This document shows positions 8,694 through 21,836 of a stretch of DNA of 64,000 nucleotides, piece after piece. Source of the DNA: Actinomycetota bacterium (GTDB lineage Bacteria; Actinomycetota; Actinomycetes; Actinomycetales; Kineosporiaceae). Every line of letters starts with the position of its first letter. Position 1 is the first letter of the stretch. A program made the position numbers and the translations under genes. The notes under the pieces are model-generated. The model was not told the DNA's origin, ran no database searches, and saw nothing but the letters and a program-made list of their open reading frames with translations. The stretch lies in contig JAUPKQ010000146.1 in the NCBI GenBank assembly GCA_030837345.1, positions 1 to 64,000 of the forward strand, in the 5' to 3' direction.

Positions 8694-9870
8694 CGGACGC
8701 CGCCACCTCGGCGGAGCTGACCAGGGCCGCGGCGGTGGCGTCGAGGTCCCGGCTGGTCAGCCAGCCGTCGGGCAGGTGGACCGCGCGGGCCGCGCCGGTG
8801 CGCCCCCGCGGACCCTCGGCCGGCGCGCCCGGATACGGCTGGCCGGGATCGAGACCGGAGACGATCGCGTCGAACCCGGCCGCCGACTCGACCAGGCCCA
8901 GCCGGGCCCGGACCTCGTGCCCGACGACGTACCCCTTGAGGTACCAGGCGATGTGCTTTCGGATGTCCCGGCAGGCCCGCAGCTCGGCGTCCCCCGGATG
9001 CCCCGCCCGGTAGTGCTCGGTCAGCAGCCCGATGTGACGCCGCATCGTGGCGATCACCTCCCCCAGCGCCGGGCGGGCCCGGAACTCCGACCCCGAGAAC
9101 GCCGCCCCCAGATCGGCGAAGAGCCAGGGCCGTCCCAGGCAGCCGCGACCGACGACCACCCCGTCGCACCCCGTCGCCGCGACCATCCGGACCGCGTCGT
9201 CGGCCGACCAGACATCGCCGTTGCCCAGCACCGGCACCGAGGTCACCGCCTCCTTCAGACGAGCGATCGCGGACCAGTCGGCCGCGCCCGAGTAGTACCC
9301 GGCGGCCGTCCGGGCGTGCAGGGCGATCGCGGCGACCCCTTCGCCTTCGGCGATCCGCCCGGCGTCGAGGTAGGTCAGATGGTCGTCGTCCACTCCCAGG
9401 CGCATCTTGACCGTCACGGGAACGCCCGCCGGTTCCGCCGCCCGTACGGCCCGTGACACGATCGCGGTGAACAGTGAGGTCTTCCACGGGAGGGCGCTGC
9501 CGCCCCCGCGCCTCGTCACCTTGGGCACCGGGCAGCCGAAGTTGAGGTCGATGTGATCCGCGCGGTCCTCCTCCACGAGCAGGCGGACAGCGGCCGCCAC
9601 GGTGTCCGGGTCGACGCCGTAGAGCTGGACGCTGCGGGGGGACTCGTCGGCGTCGTGCGCGATCAGCCGCATCGACTCGTCATTGCGTTCGAGCAGGGCA
9701 CGGGACGTGACCATCTCACTGACGAACACCCCACGGCCACCGGTCGTCGCCAGGTGCTCGCGGCACAGCCGCCGGAAGGCCTGGTTGGTCACCCCGGCCA
9801 TGGGGGCCAGGACCACCGGCGTCGACAGCTCATGAGGTCCGATACGCAGCGTCACGTCGGCAGGGGTCAC
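8686..9870 (-). CDS. dusB: tRNA-dihydrouridine synthase
   Basis: A 394-residue FMN enzyme that reduces uridine to dihydrouridine in the tRNA D-loop. A TIM-barrel start (VVLAPMAGVTNQAFRRL) is followed by the catalytic-Cys motif LNFGCPVPKVTRRGGGSAL. FMN-phosphate-binding sequence lies near VLGNGDVWSADDA and VVGRGCLGRPWLF. The end overlaps dgt by 8 nt. The C-terminal 50 residues (PGAPAEGPRGRTGAARAV onward) are low-complexity and lineage-specific. Confidence 0.93.
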   Translation of the reverse strand: MTPADVTLRIGPHELSTPVVLAPMAGVTNQAFRRLCREHLATTGGRGVFVSEMVTSRALLERNDESMRLIAHDADESPRSVQLYGVDPDTVAAAVRLLVEEDRADHIDLNFGCPVPKVTRRGGGSALPWKTSLFTAIVSRAVRAAEPAGVPVTVKMRLGVDDDHLTYLDAGRIAEGEGVAAIALHARTAAGYYSGAADWSAIARLKEAVTSVPVLGNGDVWSADDAVRMVAATGCDGVVVGRGCLGRPWLFADLGAAFSGSEFRARPALGEVIATMRRHIGLLTEHYRAGHPGDAELRACRDIRKHIAWYLKGYVVGHEVRARLGLVESAAGFDAIVSGLDPGQPYPGAPAEGPRGRTGAARAVHLPDGWLTSRDLDATAAALVSSAEVAASGG

Positions 9871-9928
9871 CTCGGCATTGTGTCAACCAGCGCCGACGGC
9901 TACCCGCCGCGGCCGGCGGACGGGACGG

Positions 9929-10528
9929 TCAGAAGATGGCGTAGGCGTCACGCGAGAGGGTGAAACCGTGGCCGCTGTCGGTGTCCTTGCAGGTCACACC
10001 GAGTTTCAGGCTGACGCACTCATACGCGCCGCTCCGGACGCCGCTGCCGTAGGCGACGATGGTGGTGCCCTCCAGGACGCTGTCCCCGGCGCACACGAGG
10101 GTAGTCCCGGCCCTCGTGACGATCAGGCCCTGCCCGAAGTCGGTCGTGCATGTGGCAGGCGTGCTCGGCGGTTGCCAGCTGCGTTCGGCGATGTCGCACC
10201 GGACCGAGCCGGGCCCGATCTCACAGCCGATGTTCTTCGTCGGGGTGGAGAAGCGGTGAGAGCCGGCCGGGAGGGTCCGGATCGGTACCCCGGCGATCGG
10301 TGAGGTCCCCGCCGGGGAGGAGGTCGCACTCCTCGTGGGCGGGTTCGTGCCGACGATCTCGGCGAGCGCGTGCCCGACCGCGCCGATCCCTCCGGGACCG
10401 TCCGCGGTCCGTGTCGCCGTGTCATCGCCGTCGCCCGTCGAGCAGGCCGCGAGCGACAGAAGGAGGGCCACCGCCCCGGCGGCGCGTCGACGGACCACGC
10501 GTCTCCCGGATCCGCGGCGGCCCTCCAT
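9929..10528 (-). CDS. Putative lipoprotein with conserved C-terminal Cys-rich domain
   Basis: A 199-residue predicted lipoprotein: an Arg-rich n-region, hydrophobic AGAVALLLSL, then lipobox LAAC with the lipid-bearing Cys, and a Thr/Ser/Pro-rich linker. The C-terminal domain (about residues 95-199) has four paired Cys (IGCEIG, VRCDIAERSWQPP, ATCTTD, TLVCAGD and later YECVSL, VTCKD) and resembles short secreted DUF6636-type proteins of actinomycetes. I prefer the ATG 2 nt after the glyS stop; an in-frame start 33 nt upstream would overlap glyS. Function unknown. Confidence 0.75.
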   Translation of the reverse strand: MEGRRGSGRRVVRRRAAGAVALLLSLAACSTGDGDDTATRTADGPGGIGAVGHALAEIVGTNPPTRSATSSPAGTSPIAGVPIRTLPAGSHRFSTPTKNIGCEIGPGSVRCDIAERSWQPPSTPATCTTDFGQGLIVTRAGTTLVCAGDSVLEGTTIVAYGSGVRSGAYECVSLKLGVTCKDTDSGHGFTLSRDAYAIF

Positions 10529-10530
10529 CG

Positions 10531-11922
10531 TCAGCACCCGAGGAGGCGGCCAGCCAGCCATCCCGAGACCTTGCTGATCGACACACGTTCCTGAGCCATG
10601 GTGTCCCGCTCACGGATGGTGACAGCGTCATCGTCAAGCGTGTCGAAGTCGACGGTGATGCAGAACGGGGTGCCGATCTCGTCCTGACGGCGGTAGCGGC
10701 GTCCGATCGCCTGGGCGTCGTCGAAGTCGACGTTCCAGTGCTGGCGCAGTTCGGCGGCGAGGTCGCGTGCCTTCGGCGACAGCGCCTCGTTGCGGGACAA
10801 AGGCAGGACCGCCGCCTTGACGGGCGCGAGCCTGGGGTCGAGCCTCAGCACGATGCGTTTGTCCACCCCGCCCTTGGTGTTGGGGGCGACGTCCTCGTCG
10901 TAGGCCTCGACGAGGAACGCCATCATCGAGCGGGTGAGACCGGCCGCGGGCTCGATCACGTACGGCATCCAGCGCTCGCCCTTGGACTGGTCGAAGTACG
11001 AGAGGTCGACGCCGGAGTGCTTCGAGTGGGTGGTGAGGTCGAAGTCGGTACGGTTCGCGATGCCTTCGAGCTCACCCCATTCCGAACCGGTGAAACCGAA
11101 CCGGTACTCGATGTCGACGGTGCGCTTCGAGTAGTGGGACAGCTTCTCCTTCGCGTGCTCGTAGTGCCGCAGGTTGTCGCGGTCGATCCCGAGGTTCACG
11201 TACCAGTCGGTGCGGGTGTCGATCCAGTACTGGTGCCATTCCTCGTCGGTCCCGGGCTCGACGAAGAACTCCATCTCCATCTGTTCGAACTCACGGGTAC
11301 GGAAGATGAAGTTCCCCGGCGTGATCTCATTGCGGAACGACTTGCCGATCTGGCCGATGCCGAACGGTGGCTTCTTGCGGGCCGACTGCTCGACGTTCTT
11401 GTAGTTGACGAAGATTCCTTGGGCGGTCTCGGGCCGCAGGTAGTGCAGCCCCGACTCGTCCTCGACCGGGCCGAGGTAGGTCTTCAGGAGGCCGTTGAAC
11501 ATCTTCGGTTCCGTCCAGGAACCCCTCGTACCGCAGTTCGGGCAGGCGATCTCGGCCATCGACGCCGCGGGCCGGTTCTTGCGCTCGGCGAACTGCTCCT
11601 CGAGGTGATCGGCCCGGAAGCGCCGGTGGCACGAGGTGCACTCGACGAGAGGGTCGACGAACGCCTCAACATGACCGGAGGCCGCCCACACCTGGCGGGG
11701 CAGGATCACCGACGAGTCCAGTCCGACGATGTCGTCCCGGCCCGTCACGGTGGCACGCCACCACTGGCGCTTGACGTTGTCCTTGAGCTCGACCCCGAGC
11801 GGTCCGTAGTCCCACGCCGACCGTGTTCCGCCGTAGATCTCCCCGCAGGGGAAGACGAACCCCCTGCGCTTGCAGAGGTTGACGACGGCCTCGAGACGAG
11901 CCTCGGACGGCTTGGCAGCCAC
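10531..11922 (-). CDS. glyS: Glycyl-tRNA synthetase (alpha2 class II type)
   Basis: A 463-residue single-chain glycine-tRNA ligase with a GTG start. The N-terminus [20 protein letters not shown] and the zinc-like Cys pair (CTSCHRR, later CPNCGTRG) are characteristic. Class II motif 2 is seen as [25 protein letters not shown] split by normal spacing, and motif 3 near [13 protein letters not shown]. The anticodon-binding domain follows at about 350-440. This is the eukaryote-like dimer form used by actinobacteria rather than GlyQS. Confidence 0.96.
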   Translation of the reverse strand: MAAKPSEARLEAVVNLCKRRGFVFPCGEIYGGTRSAWDYGPLGVELKDNVKRQWWRATVTGRDDIVGLDSSVILPRQVWAASGHVEAFVDPLVECTSCHRRFRADHLEEQFAERKNRPAASMAEIACPNCGTRGSWTEPKMFNGLLKTYLGPVEDESGLHYLRPETAQGIFVNYKNVEQSARKKPPFGIGQIGKSFRNEITPGNFIFRTREFEQMEMEFFVEPGTDEEWHQYWIDTRTDWYVNLGIDRDNLRHYEHAKEKLSHYSKRTVDIEYRFGFTGSEWGELEGIANRTDFDLTTHSKHSGVDLSYFDQSKGERWMPYVIEPAAGLTRSMMAFLVEAYDEDVAPNTKGGVDKRIVLRLDPRLAPVKAAVLPLSRNEALSPKARDLAAELRQHWNVDFDDAQAIGRRYRRQDEIGTPFCITVDFDTLDDDAVTIRERDTMAQERVSISKVSGWLAGRLLGC

Positions 11923-12115
11923 AGGTACTCCAGCGTGAGGTCAAGGTAGACGACGGCAGGGCGCGGGGTCGGCGCGCGATGTTCCAGGCTACCCGGGTGC
12001 CCGGGCTATCCGGACGCCAGATCGTCGTGGATGCGTGCTGAGGGGGTCTCCCGGAGACCACCGGACGGCGTCCAGGACGCCAGGGGCCCCGCGGGATCGT
12101 CCGGGGTGACCAGAT

Positions 12116-12144
12116 CTCAAGTAGCTCCCAGGGACGGTCGATCA
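12116..12144 (+). promoter_or_regulatory. Candidate sigma-28-type promoter for chemoreceptor gene
   Basis: CTCAAGTAG (12116-12124) followed after 12 nt by GTCGATCA (12137-12144) gives CTCA-N17-GTCGAT. This is close to the sigma-28 form (TAAA/CTCA - N15-17 - GCCGATAA). It sits 35 nt before the chemoreceptor start. The same -35 and spacing precede the prepilin operon. Confidence 0.45.
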
Positions 12145-12178
12145 CCCCCAGGAGGATTCACCAGACGAAGGAGGCCCC

Positions 12179-13768
12179 ATGCGTGTCTTTCGGATCGGTT
12201 CGATCACGTCACGCCTGATGCTGATGGTGGCCGTGTCCGTCGTCGGGCTCTCGGTCCTCGCCACGCTGTCCTCGATCGAACTCCGCTCGGCGATGAAGAC
12301 CGAACGCCGGGCGACGATGCGTTCGGTGGTCCAGGAGGCCGTCACGATCGCCAAGGCCTTCCACGCGCAGGAGACTGCCGGGAAGCTCACGCGTGCCGAG
12401 GCGCAGGCCCGCACCCTGGAAGCCTTGAACCCCCAGCGTTTCGACCCGAACGGCTACCTGTTCGGGTATACGACCGAAGGCGTCTGCTTCCTCCTGCCGA
12501 CCAAACCCGAGCGGGTCGGGAAGAACTTCCTCGGGGACAAGGACAAGAAGGGCACGTTCTTCGTCAAGGACCTCATCACCGCCGGGAACGCGCCGAACGG
12601 CGGGTTCGTCGAGTGGTGGTTCCCGAAACCGAACGAGAAGGATGCGTCCCCCAAGGAGGGATACGCCCTGACGTTCCAGCCGTGGGGCTGGATGATCGGG
12701 ACCGGCCTCTACACCGACGACATCCAGGGCGCCTACTACGACCATCTCATCTCGATGCTGCTGAAGTTCGCCCTCCCGGCCGTGCTCATCATCCTCACGA
12801 TCGGCTTGTTGATCTCCCGTAGCATCACGCGACCGATCACCGCCGCCATCACCAAGATGCGCAGCGGAGACCTCCGGACCCGGCTCGACACCGGGCAGGG
12901 CCGCACCGAGATCGATGACCTGTCCATCGCCTTGAACCACACGCTCGACACCGTCGAGTCCGTCGTGAGGGACGTCGTCCGGGCGAGTACGGAGATCCAG
13001 AGCAGCGTCCACGATCTGGACGACGCCAGCCGCTCCATCTCGGCCGTCGCCGAAAGCTCCAGTCACCAGGCGGTGGAGGGCAGTACGGCGGCGGAGGCGC
13101 TCAGCCAGAACATGGCGGCCCTCGCCGCGGGCTCGGTGGAGATGGAGGCGTCGATCCAGGAGATCGCCAGCAACGCGAGCGAGGCCGCCCGGGTCGCGGC
13201 CGACGGCATGACGGCCGCGACATCCACCAATGAGTCGATCAGCCGGCTGGGGGCGTCGTCCGCGGAGATCGGCGACGTCGTCCGGGTCATCAACAACATC
13301 GCCGAGCAGACGAAGCTGCTCGCCCTGAACGCGACGATCGAATCCGCCCGGGCCGGGGAGGCGGGGAAGGGCTTCGCGGTCGTGGCCACCGAGGTGAAGG
13401 ACCTGGCTCAGGGCACGACGACGGCGTCGGAGGACATCGTGCACCGCGTCGACGCCCTGGTGTCGGACACCACTCACGCCGTGCAGGCGATCCAGTCGAT
13501 CGCGGAGATCATCTCCAACATCAACGACTTCCAGGTCACCATCGCCGGAGCGATCGAGGAGCAGACGAGCACGACCCGGGAGATGGCCCAGGTCGTCTCC
13601 GACACGGCGGACAGCGGACGCGCCGTGTCCGCCCTGATCCAGGATGTCTCCCAGGGCGCGTCCCGGACGGAGTCGGGACTGGAGCAGATCCGGCTGCAGA
13701 CGGAACGGCTCTCCAGCATGGCCGAGGCCCTCGAACGCACCGTCGGCGTCTTCCAGCTGTCGTCCTGA
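12179..13768 (+). CDS. Methyl-accepting chemotaxis protein with periplasmic-type Cache domain
   Basis: A 529-residue transmembrane chemoreceptor. TM1 spans about 9-30. An extracytoplasmic single-Cache domain (about 35-190) holds the family motif NGYLFGY and later KEGYALTFQPWGWMIGTGLY. TM2 is at 191-213, HAMP at about 214-265. The signalling helices contain the hairpin tip EQTKLLALNATIESARAGEAGKGF in near-consensus form, where CheA/CheW dock. The start has a strong SD (AAGGAGG, 6 nt spacing). No che genes lie nearby, so it is an orphan receptor; Cache domains of this type often bind small organic acids. The ligand is unknown. Confidence 0.93.
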   Translation: MRVFRIGSITSRLMLMVAVSVVGLSVLATLSSIELRSAMKTERRATMRSVVQEAVTIAKAFHAQETAGKLTRAEAQARTLEALNPQRFDPNGYLFGYTTEGVCFLLPTKPERVGKNFLGDKDKKGTFFVKDLITAGNAPNGGFVEWWFPKPNEKDASPKEGYALTFQPWGWMIGTGLYTDDIQGAYYDHLISMLLKFALPAVLIILTIGLLISRSITRPITAAITKMRSGDLRTRLDTGQGRTEIDDLSIALNHTLDTVESVVRDVVRASTEIQSSVHDLDDASRSISAVAESSSHQAVEGSTAAEALSQNMAALAAGSVEMEASIQEIASNASEAARVAADGMTAATSTNESISRLGASSAEIGDVVRVINNIAEQTKLLALNATIESARAGEAGKGFAVVATEVKDLAQGTTTASEDIVHRVDALVSDTTHAVQAIQSIAEIISNINDFQVTIAGAIEEQTSTTREMAQVVSDTADSGRAVSALIQDVSQGASRTESGLEQIRLQTERLSSMAEALERTVGVFQLSS

Positions 13769-13797
13769 CCGGCCTCCCAGAGCGGGCTATCCGGAGG

Positions 13798-14691
13798 TCA
13801 TCCCCGAGGCCACCCGAGCCCGGACCCGGCGGCGGCTCCGATCGGCGGCCCGGCGACCTCATCCTGCGACCCGGCGGCGGCCCGGTCGACGGCACCGCCG
13901 TAGCGACGGTCCCGGCTGGCGTACTCGTCGATCGCACGCCACAGCACGCGGCGGTCGACGTCGGGCCACAGGACGTCGAGGAAGACGAGTTCGGCGTAGG
14001 CCGACTGCCACATCAGGTAGTTCGACGTCCGCAGCTCGCCCGACGAGCGCAGGAACATGTCGACGTCCGGCATATCGGGTTCGTAGAGGTACCGGGCCAC
14101 CGTGCGCTCGTCGACCCGCCCCGGGTCGAGGCGCCCGGCGGCGGCCTCGGTCGCGATCGCCCGGACGGCGTCGGCGATCTCGGCACGGCCGCCGTAGTTG
14201 ATGCACAGGGTCAGGGTGAGGACGTCGTTGTCCTTGGTGAGTTCCTCGGCGGCCTCGAGCTCATTGATCACGCTGCGCCACAGCCTCGGCCTGCGACCCG
14301 CCCAGCGCACCCGGACGCCCCACTCGTTGAGCACCTCCTTGCGACGGCGGATCACATCGCGGTCGAAGGCCATGAGGAAACGGATCTCCTCGGGCGAACG
14401 ACGCCAGTTCTCGGTCGAGAACGCGTAGGCCGACAGATGCCGCACCCCGATGTCGATGGCCCCGGCGACGACGTCGAGGAGGGCGCCCTCCCCCATCTCG
14501 TGGCCCTTGGTCCGGGGAAGGCCACGCTGGTTCGCCCACCGCCCGTTCCCATCCATGATCACCGCCACGTGCCGGGGGATCAGCTCCGGGGGAAGGGCGG
14601 GAGGACGGGCGCCCGACGGGTGCGGCGGGGGCGGCACCGGAGCGTGCCGTTCCCGCTGAGCACGACGGACGGCGCGACGACGCACGACCAC
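13798..14691 (-). CDS. uppS: Isoprenyl transferase (undecaprenyl/decaprenyl diphosphate synthase type)
   Basis: A 297-residue cis-prenyltransferase that builds the polyprenyl carrier lipid for peptidoglycan. Signature sequences are [14 protein letters not shown] (catalytic Asp), [27 protein letters not shown], and near the end [20 protein letters not shown] with the pyrophosphate-binding Arg residues. The GTG start has SD AGGGAGGT. An N-terminal Arg/Pro-rich 38-residue extension precedes the conserved domain. It lies 36 nt after recO on the same strand, a common actinobacterial pairing. Confidence 0.96.
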   Translation of the reverse strand: MVVRRRAVRRAQRERHAPVPPPPHPSGARPPALPPELIPRHVAVIMDGNGRWANQRGLPRTKGHEMGEGALLDVVAGAIDIGVRHLSAYAFSTENWRRSPEEIRFLMAFDRDVIRRRKEVLNEWGVRVRWAGRRPRLWRSVINELEAAEELTKDNDVLTLTLCINYGGRAEIADAVRAIATEAAAGRLDPGRVDERTVARYLYEPDMPDVDMFLRSSGELRTSNYLMWQSAYAELVFLDVLWPDVDRRVLWRAIDEYASRDRRYGGAVDRAAAGSQDEVAGPPIGAAAGSGLGWPRG

Positions 14692-14727
14692 GACGAAACC
14701 TCCCTAACCGTTCTCGATCGCTGAACT

Positions 14728-15519
14728 CTAGCCCGGGGTCGTTCCGTTCACCGCACAGGGACGACCCGCCGGACGAGGACCCTCGCCCCGGCCTCGCTCC
14801 ACCAGGCGCAAGGAACGCACCTGACGTTCGAGGTGCCACTGGACGTACGCGGCGATGATGCCGCTCGCCTCACGGCGTCGGCGCTCCTCGCTGCCGTCGG
14901 CGGCCGGCCAGTCCCCGGTGAGCAGGGCTGCCAGCAGGTCCAGCGTGTCACGGTGCGGCGCGACCGAACCGGCCGGGCGACACAGCGGGCACACGCTCCC
15001 TCCGGACGCGACAGAGAGGGCGAGGTGCGGACCGGCGGCACCGCACCGGGCACAGTCGGTGAAGGACGGCGCCCACCCGGACACGGCGAGAGCCCTCAGC
15101 AAGAAGGCGTCCAGGACCAGGCCCGGATCGTGGCTTCCCTCGGCGAGCACCCTCAATCCCCCGGCGAGCAGGAGGAACAGCTGCAAGGACGGATCACCCT
15201 CGGCGTTCGCGAGACGGTCGGCGGTCTCGAGCATCGCCGTCCCCGCCGTGTACCGGCCGTAGTCCCCCGCGATCTGGAGACCGAACGCGCCAATCGTCTC
15301 GACCTGTGTGACGACGTCGAGCGAGCGCCCTTCGTACAGCTGGATGTCGATGAGCATGAACGGCTCGACCCGTGATCCGAGCCGGGACCTGGTCTTGCGG
15401 ACCCCCTTCGCCACCGCCCGCACCTTGCCCCGCTCACGGGTGAGCAGCGTGACGATGCGGTCGGCCTCCCCGAGCTTCTGGGTGCGCAGGACGACGGCCT
15501 CGTCCCGGTAGAGACTCAC
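14728..15519 (-). CDS. recO: DNA repair protein RecO
   Basis: A 263-residue recombination mediator for RecFOR. It starts [23 protein letters not shown], the OB-fold N-terminus, followed by a helical domain and a C-terminal zinc-ribbon-like cysteine set (CARCGAAG and CPLCRPAG) at about residues 163-186. The ATG overlaps the ArsR-family stop by 4 nt (ATGA). Placement beside uppS is usual for actinobacteria. Confidence 0.95.
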   Translation of the reverse strand: MSLYRDEAVVLRTQKLGEADRIVTLLTRERGKVRAVAKGVRKTRSRLGSRVEPFMLIDIQLYEGRSLDVVTQVETIGAFGLQIAGDYGRYTAGTAMLETADRLANAEGDPSLQLFLLLAGGLRVLAEGSHDPGLVLDAFLLRALAVSGWAPSFTDCARCGAAGPHLALSVASGGSVCPLCRPAGSVAPHRDTLDLLAALLTGDWPAADGSEERRRREASGIIAAYVQWHLERQVRSLRLVERGRGEGPRPAGRPCAVNGTTPG

Positions 15520-15860
15520 CGTGATCCCGTCGGAGGCTCCGCCGGACCGATCGCGGCCAGGACGGCGTCCAGCAGCCCGGGGAAACGTTCCTGGAGGTCC
15601 TCGCGACGGAGGCGGACGAAGCGGTTGCGGCCTTCGAGGCGGGTCCGCGTCAGCCCCGCCGCCCGCAGGACCTTGAAGTGGTGGGAGAGCGTGGACTTGT
15701 GCAGTTCGACGGGGAATCCGGCCGGCGAGCAGCTTCGCTCGGTGTCGGTGACGGCGAGCAGCCCGACCATCCGGAGCCGCACGGGGTCCGCGAGGGCGGC
15801 GAGCACCTCCTCCAGCTTCAGCTCGACGACCGACGGACCGGGGAGAAACTCCACACCCAC
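15516..15860 (-). CDS. ArsR/SmtB-family transcriptional regulator
   Basis: A 114-residue winged-helix repressor. The core [18 protein letters not shown], recognition helix [16 protein letters not shown] and wing [11 protein letters not shown] are clear. A Cys (ERSCSPAG) is present, but no canonical metal-binding ELCVCDL box is seen, so the effector may not be a metal. It is divergent from the MFS gene across a 44-bp gap that holds a palindrome over the MFS -35 box, so autoregulation plus control of the exporter is likely. It is translationally coupled to recO. Confidence 0.88.
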   Translation of the reverse strand: MGVEFLPGPSVVELKLEEVLAALADPVRLRMVGLLAVTDTERSCSPAGFPVELHKSTLSHHFKVLRAAGLTRTRLEGRNRFVRLRREDLQERFPGLLDAVLAAIGPAEPPTGSR

Positions 15861-15865
15861 CTCAC

Positions 15866-15897
15866 TGTTTGACGATCATCCAACAATTCCCTACGGT
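15866..15897 (+). promoter_or_regulatory. MFS promoter with overlapping ArsR-type operator
   Basis: TTGACG (15869-15874), a 17-nt spacer and TACGGT (15892-15897) form a near-consensus promoter. The GTG of the MFS gene begins 7 nt downstream, fitting a leaderless mRNA. An imperfect 20-bp dyad at 15866-15885 (TGTTTGACGA/TCATCCAACA; 16 of 20 positions symmetric) covers the -35 and is the likely repressor site. Confidence 0.65.
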
Positions 15898-15904
15898 TTG
15901 ATCC

Positions 15905-19022
<3,118 letters not shown>

Positions 19023-19073
19023 TTAGTGGGCCCCGCCGCGGCAACCAAGGAGGAGGACCCACCCATCGCGCAC
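19023..19073 (-). CDS. Candidate leucine leader peptide of leuA (16 aa)
   Basis: GTG CGC GAT GGG TGG GTC, then three adjacent leucine codons CTC CTC CTT, then seven codons and TAA: VRDGWVLLLGCRGGAH. A weak SD (GGTGA) lies 4 nt upstream. An in-frame GTG five codons earlier is possible. Three consecutive Leu codons in a mini-ORF directly before leuA fit ribosome-mediated attenuation, known for amino-acid genes and predicted for actinobacterial leuA. Confidence 0.6.
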   Translation of the reverse strand: MRDGWVLLLGCRGGAH

Positions 19074-19125
19074 GAGTTCACCGTACACGAGCAGTCCTCA
19101 CCGAAGGCAACGGGAATCGCCCGAA

Positions 19126-20082
19126 CTAGAACCCCAGCCGGTGCAGCTGTTTCGGATCACGCTGCCAGTCCTTGGCGACCTTGACGCGCAGGTCGAGGTG
19201 GACCTTCTGCCCGATCAGGGCCTGGATCTCCAGGCGCGCCTTGCTCCCGACCTCCCGCAGCCGCGAACCGCCCTTACCGATCACAATGGCCTTCTGGCTC
19301 TCACGCTCGACGTAGAGCAGCACCCGGACGTCGAGCAACGGGTTGTCCGCCGGTCGCCCCTCACGAGGCACGATCTCGTCGACGACGACGGCCAGGCTGT
19401 GCGGAAGCTCGTCCCGGACGCCTTCGAGCGCTGCCTCGCGCACCAGCTCCGCGATCATCACTTGTTCGGGTTCGTCGGTGAGCTCACCGGCGGGATAGAG
19501 CGGCGGCCCGGCCGGGAGGTGTCCCACGAGGACATCGGCGAGGACATCGACCTGGTACCGCTGAGTCGCCGAGGTCGGGACGATGTCGTCGGCCTCCAGC
19601 AGGTGCGACACCGCCATCAGGTGGTCGGCGAGGGCACCCTTCTCGACCGTGTCCGCCTTGGTGACGATCGCCACGACGGGCGTCCCCCGGCCGCCGCGCC
19701 GGATCTCGGCCAGCTCCGCGGCGATGAACCGGTCCCCCGGCCCGATGCGCTGGTCCGCGGGCAGGCAGAAACCGATGACGTCGACCTCCAGCAGCGTCGT
19801 GCGCACCAGGTCGTTCAGCCGCTCCCCGAGCAGGGTGCGCGGGCGGTGCAGCCCGGGCGTGTCGACGAGCACGAGTTGCGCGTCGTCCCGGTGGACGATC
19901 CCCCGGACCGTGTGCCGCGTCGTCTGCGGCCGGCTCGACGTGATCGCGACCTTCTCTCCCACCAGGGCGTTGGTCAGCGTGGACTTACCCGCGTTAGGGC
20001 GTCCCACGAAACACGCGAACCCCGACCGGAAGCCCGTTCCGGCGGCTGGGGTGTCGCCGGTGGCGTCGTCCGGTCGGTTCAC
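19126..20082 (-). CDS. era: GTPase Era
   Basis: A 318-residue GTPase needed for 16S rRNA maturation and 30S assembly. G1 is GRPNAGKST, G3 DTPG (VDTPGLHRPR), G4 VTKAD. The C-terminal KH domain shows VIGKGGSRLREVGSKARLEIQALIGQKVHLDLRVKV in family-typical form. Its start overlaps the CNNM stop by 4 nt, so it ends a ybeY-CNNM-era-type cluster, common in actinobacteria. Confidence 0.96.
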   Translation of the reverse strand: MNRPDDATGDTPAAGTGFRSGFACFVGRPNAGKSTLTNALVGEKVAITSSRPQTTRHTVRGIVHRDDAQLVLVDTPGLHRPRTLLGERLNDLVRTTLLEVDVIGFCLPADQRIGPGDRFIAAELAEIRRGGRGTPVVAIVTKADTVEKGALADHLMAVSHLLEADDIVPTSATQRYQVDVLADVLVGHLPAGPPLYPAGELTDEPEQVMIAELVREAALEGVRDELPHSLAVVVDEIVPREGRPADNPLLDVRVLLYVERESQKAIVIGKGGSRLREVGSKARLEIQALIGQKVHLDLRVKVAKDWQRDPKQLHRLGF

Positions 20083-21371
20083 TCGTGGTCCTCCTCGTCG
20101 TCCGCACCGGGAACCCGGTGCACGATCACCGTAGCGAGTTGCTTGCGGCGCCCTTCGAACCGGTCCGCGAGCAGCTCGAGCCCGCCGACCCGGGCCCTGG
20201 CCCCGGCGATCGGGACGCGGCCCAGGGCCTTGGCGAGCAGACCACCGACCGTGTCGACCTCCTCGTCCTCCAGCTCCAGCCCGAACAGGTCACCCATCTC
20301 GGCGATGTGCAGGCGAGAGCGGACCCGGTAGCTGTCCTCGCCGATCCGCTCACTGTCCGGTTCGTCGGTGTCGAACTCGTCGGAGATCTCCCCGACGACC
20401 TCCTCAAGGATGTCCTCGAGGGTGACCAGTCCGGCGGTTCCGCCGTACTCGTCGACCACGATCGCCACGTGCGCGGCCAGGCGCTGCATCTCGCGCAGGA
20501 GGTCGTCGGCCGGTTTGCTGTCCGGCACGAAGTGCGCCACCCGCATCACGTCGTCGACGACCTGGTGGGAGGCCGCGTCCGGTTGCTCATGCAGCCGGCG
20601 GGCGACGTCCTTGACGTAGACGATGCCGAGGACGTCGTCGAGTCCCCCGCCGATCACCGGTACCCGGGAGAACCCCGACCGCAGGAAGAGGGTCATCGCC
20701 CGGTGCAGGGCCGTTCCCGAGTCGACGGAGACGAGGGCGGTCCGGGGAACCATCACCTCGCGCGCGAGGGTGTCCCCCAGCTCGAACACCGAATGGATCA
20801 TCTCGCGTTCGTCGGCCTCGATCAGCTGGGACTCCTCGGCGATATCGACGAGTTCGCGCAGTTCGGCCTCCGACGCGAACGGGCCGTCGCGGTAGCCGGG
20901 CCCGGGGGTGAGCACGTTGCCCACCAGCACGAGCAGGCGGGTCAGGGGACCGAGGACCCGGGCGAGAGCGGAGATCACCGGGGCCGCGACGAGCCCGAGG
21001 GTGTCCGCGTGCTGCCGGCCGAGCGTCCGCGGGCCGACCCCGATGAGGACGAACGACAGAGCGGCCATCGTCCCGGCGGCGGCGAGGGCCGCGTACCACC
21101 AGACGGTGAGGACTCCCACGTAGGTGAGCGTGACCGCGACGACGGCTCCGGACTCGGCCAGGACCCGGAGGAAGGTCGAGACCGACAGGGCCGGGCCGGG
21201 TTCGGCGACCACCTGGGCCAAGGCGGTGGCGCCACGGCGCCCTTCCCCCACGAGTTCCCCGGCCCGGGAGCGCGAGACCCTCGCCAGCGCGGCTTCCGAC
21301 GCCGACAGGGCCCCTGCGATGAGGAGCAGCCCGAGAGCGACGACGACCAGGTGAGTCGTGGGGGCTGTCAC
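20079..21371 (-). CDS. CNNM/CorC-family membrane transporter (hemolysin-like)
   Basis: A 430-residue protein with an N-terminal CNNM/DUF21 membrane domain (about 1-170, four hydrophobic stretches), two CBS domains (about 190-320; [38 protein letters not shown] split normally) and a C-terminal CorC/HlyC domain (about 335-420). Family members affect Mg2+ or Co2+ transport. The gene overlaps ybeY and era by 4 nt each, so translation is coupled to RNA-maturation genes. Confidence 0.93.
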   Translation of the reverse strand: MTAPTTHLVVVALGLLLIAGALSASEAALARVSRSRAGELVGEGRRGATALAQVVAEPGPALSVSTFLRVLAESGAVVAVTLTYVGVLTVWWYAALAAAGTMAALSFVLIGVGPRTLGRQHADTLGLVAAPVISALARVLGPLTRLLVLVGNVLTPGPGYRDGPFASEAELRELVDIAEESQLIEADEREMIHSVFELGDTLAREVMVPRTALVSVDSGTALHRAMTLFLRSGFSRVPVIGGGLDDVLGIVYVKDVARRLHEQPDAASHQVVDDVMRVAHFVPDSKPADDLLREMQRLAAHVAIVVDEYGGTAGLVTLEDILEEVVGEISDEFDTDEPDSERIGEDSYRVRSRLHIAEMGDLFGLELEDEEVDTVGGLLAKALGRVPIAGARARVGGLELLADRFEGRRKQLATVIVHRVPGADDEEDHE

Positions 21372-21829
21372 CGCCGTCCCCGCGTCGACAGGAAGGTGAG
21401 CAGGAGCTTGCGCTGAAGCTCGAACATCTCCTTCTCCTCGGCGGGCTCCGCGTGGTCGTACCCGAGCAGGTGGAGGATGCCGTGCGTCGTCAGCAGCAGC
21501 ATCTCCTCGCCGGTCGAGTGCCCCGCCGCCCGTGCCTGACGGACCGCGACCTGGGGGCAGACCACGACGTCACCGAGCAGTCCCGGTGGGCTGTCCTCGG
21601 TGTCGGAACCGGGACGCAGCTCGTCCATGGGGAAGGACAGGACGTCGGTCGGGCCGGGCTCGTCCATCCATTGGACGTGCAGCTGGGTCATCGCCGCCTC
21701 GTCGACGAGGACGACGGAGAGGTCCGCCTGGGGATGGACGTGCATCGCCGCCAGGACGTGACGGGCCAGGGCGACCACCTCCGCCTCGTCGGCGGCGACC
21801 CCGCTCTCGTTGTTGACCTCCACGCTCAT
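21368..21829 (-). CDS. ybeY: Endoribonuclease YbeY
   Basis: A 153-residue metal-dependent RNase for 16S rRNA 3'-end maturation and ribosome quality control. The catalytic zinc motif is [12 protein letters not shown] (H-x3-H-x5-H). The start is set at the ATG giving [10 protein letters not shown], 7 nt after phoH; a longer in-frame reading only copies the end of phoH. It is part of the phoH-ybeY-CNNM-era cluster. Confidence 0.95.
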   Translation of the reverse strand: MSVEVNNESGVAADEAEVVALARHVLAAMHVHPQADLSVVLVDEAAMTQLHVQWMDEPGPTDVLSFPMDELRPGSDTEDSPPGLLGDVVVCPQVAVRQARAAGHSTGEEMLLLTTHGILHLLGYDHAEPAEEKEMFELQRKLLLTFLSTRGRR

Positions 21830-21836
21830 CGAGGGC

